NCBI RefSeq assembly: GCF_900167075.1 | Contig: NZ_FUWH01000015.1 | Location: 1-42,843, forward strand | Direction of reading: 5' to 3' | Origin: Sediminibacterium ginsengisoli | Lineage (GTDB): Bacteria > Bacteroidota > Bacteroidia > Chitinophagales > Chitinophagaceae | DNA: 42,843 nucleotides | Shown here: piece after piece, positions 41,729 through 42,843 of the stretch | Layout: each line of letters begins with the position of its first letter | Position numbering within the stretch: the stretch's first letter is position 1 | Program-made: the position numbers and the translations under genes | Notes under the pieces: model-generated | What the model was told of the DNA's origin: nothing | Database searches by the model: none | Seen by the model: only the letters and a program-made list of their open reading frames with translations

Positions 41729-42364
41729 TTAAAGGATCAGGTAACTGCGGGTCCCGATCTTTTTCCAGCTGCCATTGGCATCTTTACTGAAAACAAGCAT
41801 GATGGTGCCGAAATAAGAATCGTTCAGTTCAGTGCTGGTCTTTTCTTTATAAAAGACCAGCATGTCGATAAAAGCATATAAGCCGTTTGAAGAGAATAGC
41901 GGCGCTGAACTAACAACGTAGAAGCCTTTGATGCTTTTGCTGCCGTGCAGGGTTGTATAGTTCGTTCCGTGCAGGGCTAGTTTTCCGGAACCTGTCTGCG
42001 CGGCCTTTGCGGCAAGTTCTTTCTTCTCACTCGTACTGAATAGTTTACTTAATGAGGTATCTGTGAAAAGATAGGAGTGGTTATAAACATGGTGTTCATC
42101 CAGTTCCATTTTGCGGATGTCTGCAGCCGTAGCTTTTTCAAGCCCATCAATCCAGAAGCGTGCAGGTCGCATCCGCATGGTTGTATCCATGATCCTGATC
42201 ATAGCGGGCCTTTTATGCCCCAGCAGCTTCATGATCCTGAAATTGGAAGTATCAGTATCACTGAACGCAAGCCTGTATATGTCATCCTTCTGTCCATAAC
42301 AAAAAGAGCCCGCTACAGAAAGCAGGAATGCAAGAAGCCCTGTATATAAGGAATGATGCTTCAT
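41729..42364 (-). CDS. Exported protein of unknown function
   Basis: This 211-residue protein has a signal peptide (LLAFLLSVAGSFCYGQ). The mature part contains RLAFSDTDTSNFRIMKLLGH, repeated Arg/Met-rich MIRIMDTTMRMRPARFWIDG and a C-terminal mixed alpha/beta stretch, AFIDMLVFYKEKTSTELNDS then GTIMLVFSKDANGSWKKIGT. That end resembles the beta strands of NTF2-like or lipocalin-like secreted proteins, but no family is recognised. It converges with the repressor gene 18 nt away. Confidence 0.75.
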   Translation of the reverse strand: MKHHSLYTGLLAFLLSVAGSFCYGQKDDIYRLAFSDTDTSNFRIMKLLGHKRPAMIRIMDTTMRMRPARFWIDGLEKATAADIRKMELDEHHVYNHSYLFTDTSLSKLFSTSEKKELAAKAAQTGSGKLALHGTNYTTLHGSKSIKGFYVVSSAPLFSSNGLYAFIDMLVFYKEKTSTELNDSYFGTIMLVFSKDANGSWKKIGTRSYLIL

Positions 42365-42500
42365 TTCGTCTTCCTAAGAGATGAAAAAAACATGGAATTC
42401 CATAGCTAAGGCAGTGTTTTTTCTAAAATTCTAATGCCTTCGATGGTTATATGCTGCCAGCCTATAGCTGTTCGGAAGCATTTAATAACGCAAATTAATG
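42365..42500. other. Non-coding start region of the terminal interval
   Basis: No credible gene is seen from 42365 to the window end. ATGGAATTCCAT at 42392-42403 is a perfect 12-bp palindrome 28 nt upstream of the unknown exported gene and could be an operator. Confidence 0.4.
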
Positions 42501-42569
42501 TATCAGTCTTTGAAGTTCTATGGCCTGAGCAACAGATGCCTGCATGCGCCTGAAGGTTGGAATCTATAA
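42501..42569. repeat. Short, internally deleted copy of the terminal repeat
   Basis: It begins TATCAGTCTTTG and ends CTGAAGGTTGGAATCTATAA, with GGCCTGAGC between. The same three blocks occur in the same order at 42672-42843, where about 100 extra bases separate the first two. Confidence 0.5.
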
Positions 42570-42594
42570 ACAGCTTTAGAAATAGCAAGTGCGT

Positions 42595-42843
42595 GTTGCG
42601 CTGAGTCCCCTTCGGGAGACGTCAGCGGAAACAGCGTAAATCGGTACGGTTAACCATTAACCAAAAGATACTACCAGTCTTTGCAGAGGCGCCTCTTTGG
42701 GTTCGGTACCGAGCAAAGCGGAGGTAATCGAAATGATGCGCAGCACATTTCGATAGAGGCCAAAGCAGCGCTGGCGCAAAGACGAGGCCCAGCGGCCTGA
42801 GCGACAAGCATACCAGCATCCGTCTGAAGGTTGAAATCTATAA
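42595..42843. repeat. Structured repeat element at the right edge, probably incomplete
   Basis: Successive hairpins are visible: CGCTGA/TCAGCG around a TTCG loop (42599-42627), GGTTAA(cca)TTAACC (42648-42662), the palindrome AGAGGCGCCTCT (42685-42696) and TCGAAATG/CATTTCGA (42728-42753). CGCTGG and CCAGCG could pair further on. It ends with CTGAAGGTTGAAATCTATAA at the window edge, matching the end of the short copy. It may be a non-coding mobile repeat or a structured RNA. The antisense open frame 42622-42819 is not credible as a protein gene. Confidence 0.45.

Noticed and set aside
42700..42730. TTCGGTA flanked by G- and C-runs, like a tRNA T-arm
   Set aside because: Flanking bases do not form the 5-bp T-stem, and no acceptor, D- or anticodon arm can be placed.
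42622..42819. Minus-strand 65-residue frame at the right edge
   Set aside because: Its composition is Arg/Leu/Ala-rich and follows from GC-rich hairpins; there is no initiation context, so it is likely a translation of the repeat.

Overview
The window looks like chromosome of a Bacteroidota bacterium, most likely family Chitinophagaceae. Genes are preceded by A/T-rich leaders without Shine-Dalgarno sequences. Several promoters match the Bacteroidota pattern (TTTG near -33, TANNTTTG near -7). The gene content is also typical: a SusC/SusD pair, DUF1735, DUF3078, DUF4296 and DUF4835 proteins, and a type IX secretion sorting domain. The family assignment is inferred from protein style and gene order, not from a database match.

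Layout. Positions 1-3012 hold the 3' part of a long repetitive fibre-like surface protein and a periplasmic FKBP isomerase. Positions 3231-5381 are fusA with its own promoter and terminator. Positions 5657-17697 are one long ribosomal-protein operon: rpsJ-rplC-rplD-rplW-rplB-rpsS-rplV-rpsC-rplP-rpmC-rpsQ-rplN-rplX-rplE-rpsN-rpsH-rplF-rplR-rpsE-rpmD-rplO-secY. It is followed by map (17778-18584). Positions 19039-24760 are a compact SusC/SusD/DUF1735 nutrient-uptake operon. Positions 24847-27333 carry a DUF3078 outer-membrane protein, a flavoprotein and a small repeat protein. rpsA is at 27538-29439. The cluster bamD-rpoZ-coaBC-DUF4835-DUF4296 spans 29607-33340. Then come a two-subunit CoA transferase, a peroxiredoxin and a minimal T9SS-sorting-domain protein (33382-35745). 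A beta-barrel protein and an rRNA methyltransferase (minus strand) diverge from grpE-dnaJ (plus strand). surE and a small membrane protein follow on the minus strand, then an XRE-S24 repressor and an unknown secreted protein. The last ~350 bases are non-coding, structured and repetitive.

How the parts work together. Most of the window is translation machinery (r-proteins, EF-G, S1, SecY, MetAP, RNA-polymerase omega, GrpE/DnaJ). The rest is largely cell-envelope function (SusCD importer, BamD, FKBP, T9SS-linked proteins).

Most noteworthy. The ribosomal operon has about 1.6 kb of intercistronic spacer, and most of the longer spacers contain near-perfect hairpins. A 342-nt gap lies between rpsJ and rplC, a three-helix element lies between rpsQ and rplN, and a TTCCGG motif occurs six times in the spacers. 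These are candidate, possibly undescribed, regulatory RNA elements. The superoperon is also broken: rpsL/rpsG do not precede fusA, and infA/rpmJ/rpsM/rpsK/rpsD/rpoA/rplQ do not follow map. The right edge carries two related copies, one apparently internally deleted, of a structured repeat.
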